This document shows, piece after piece, positions 49,533-49,781 of a DNA stretch of 49,781 nucleotides. The stretch spans positions 1 to 49,781 of the forward strand of contig CAZTOW010000064.1 of NCBI GenBank assembly GCA_964615375.1, read 5' to 3'. The first letter of the stretch is position 1; every line of letters begins with the position of its first letter. The stretch is from CAZKWG01 sp964615375. Lineage in GTDB: Bacteria > Myxococcota_A > UBA796 > CAZKWG01. The notes beneath the pieces are model-generated. The model was not told the origin of the DNA and made no database searches. It was given only the letters and a program-made list of their open reading frames with translations. Position numbers and translations under genes: made by a program.

Positions 49533-49781
49533 ATGCGACGACCTGCCCCCCGCGCTGCCCTCTTCTCGCTCTTACTCCTCTGCGCCTCCCTGGTGTGGGC
49601 CCAGGACAAGGACCTCGTCCACCGGAGCGCCACGGCCGCCCCCTCCGCGACCACAGGTCGTCGCGTGGCTCTGGTCATCGGCAACAAGAGCTACAAGGTT
49701 GCCCAGCCTCTCTGGTCGCCGGTCGAGGAGCCATCACGGGCGGGGCGCGTTAGAAAAACGCGCTTCGCTCGTGATGGCGGG
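49533..49781 (+). CDS. Caspase-family (peptidase C14) protein, N-terminus only
   Basis: The first 83 codons are in the window, with no stop before the edge. A signal peptide (FSLLLLCASLVWAQ) follows MRRPAPRAAL, and GGAGG precedes the ATG. RRVALVIGNKSYK at residues 47-59 is the first strand of the caspase p20 fold. The normal continuation (a conserved Asn/Asp-rich segment) is absent: the frame goes into PLWSPVEEPSRAG and then a fold-back sequence. The gene is either interrupted or altered by an assembly end. Caspase-like proteins of this kind are common in myxobacteria-like genomes. Confidence 0.65.
   Translation, partial: MRRPAPRAALFSLLLLCASLVWAQDKDLVHRSATAAPSATTGRRVALVIGNKSYKVAQPLWSPVEEPSRAGRVRKTRFARDGG
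49731..49778. repeat. Fold-back sequence at the window edge
   Basis: CCATCACG, GGCGGGGCGCGTT and loop AGAAA are mirrored by AACGCGC, TTCGCT and CGTGATGG. The two 21-nt arms pair at 18 positions, and the other three can wobble in RNA. It may be a terminator-like or mobile palindrome, or a fold-back artefact at a contig end. Confidence 0.6.

Overview
The window comes from a very GC-rich bacterial genome. Several secreted proteins look like those of Myxococcota and related former deltaproteobacteria: a MYXO-CTERM-like tail, MopE-type metal-binding repeats, FG-GAP lipoproteins, a WxxGxW-repeat protein, a protoglobin histidine kinase and an NtrC-type regulator. The lineage is an inference from gene content. 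A 100-N gap flanked by an identical 55-bp sequence points to a short-read k-mer assembly, possibly metagenomic.

Layout. Positions 47-9482 hold a very long CRISPR array: 126 full 37-bp repeats are visible plus one degenerate terminal repeat, with 35-41 nt spacers. The repeat reads correctly on the minus strand, where it ends in the ATTGAAGC handle. Its leader (9483 to about 9900) faces the cas genes. A small convergent gene of unknown function (9964-10383) precedes a complete type I-G (formerly I-U) operon on the minus strand, transcribed in the order csb1 (cas7), csb2 (cas5-cas6), cas3 (helicase then HD), cas8g-like, cas4-cas1 fusion, cas2. Nearly all junctions are ATGA/GTGA overlaps or a few bases.

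The most interesting part is the 1.2-kb non-coding stretch upstream of csb1 (18853-20022). It holds a stand-alone two-repeat mini-CRISPR (about 19033-19156). Its first repeat keeps the array's handle (CTTCAATGGGGC) but has a different, compensated hairpin. Its pseudo-spacer matches 16 of 20 nt at a site 400 bp further upstream (19530-19549) that is flanked by a TTC PAM. Three of the four mismatches fall at positions 6, 12 and 18, the bases that type I Cascade flips out. This is the architecture of crRNA-like guard or regulatory RNAs (CreA/CreR). Here it would let the I-G effector repress a nearby promoter and so tie that promoter to the presence of the cas genes. A candidate small gene and several hairpins lie between the target and the mini-CRISPR.

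From 20023 on, the window is ordinary chromosomal content. It includes a tandem-HTH DUF4423 regulator, a CotH-kinase-like surface protein fused in frame to a MopE/fibrinogen-like lipoprotein, a methyltransferase, an NtrC-family response regulator and a globin-coupled histidine kinase on either side of an FG-GAP lipoprotein. A CoA-transferase, secreted proteins, an ExbD-like protein, an FGE-like protein, a ComEC/ComEA-like lipoprotein, a zincin, a YkgJ-type cysteine-cluster protein, oligoendopeptidase F, arginine decarboxylase (speA), two multi-membrane-span proteins and an outer-membrane barrel follow. The window ends in a nine-unit 42-bp tandem repeat and the start of a caspase-family gene that runs into a fold-back sequence at the edge.
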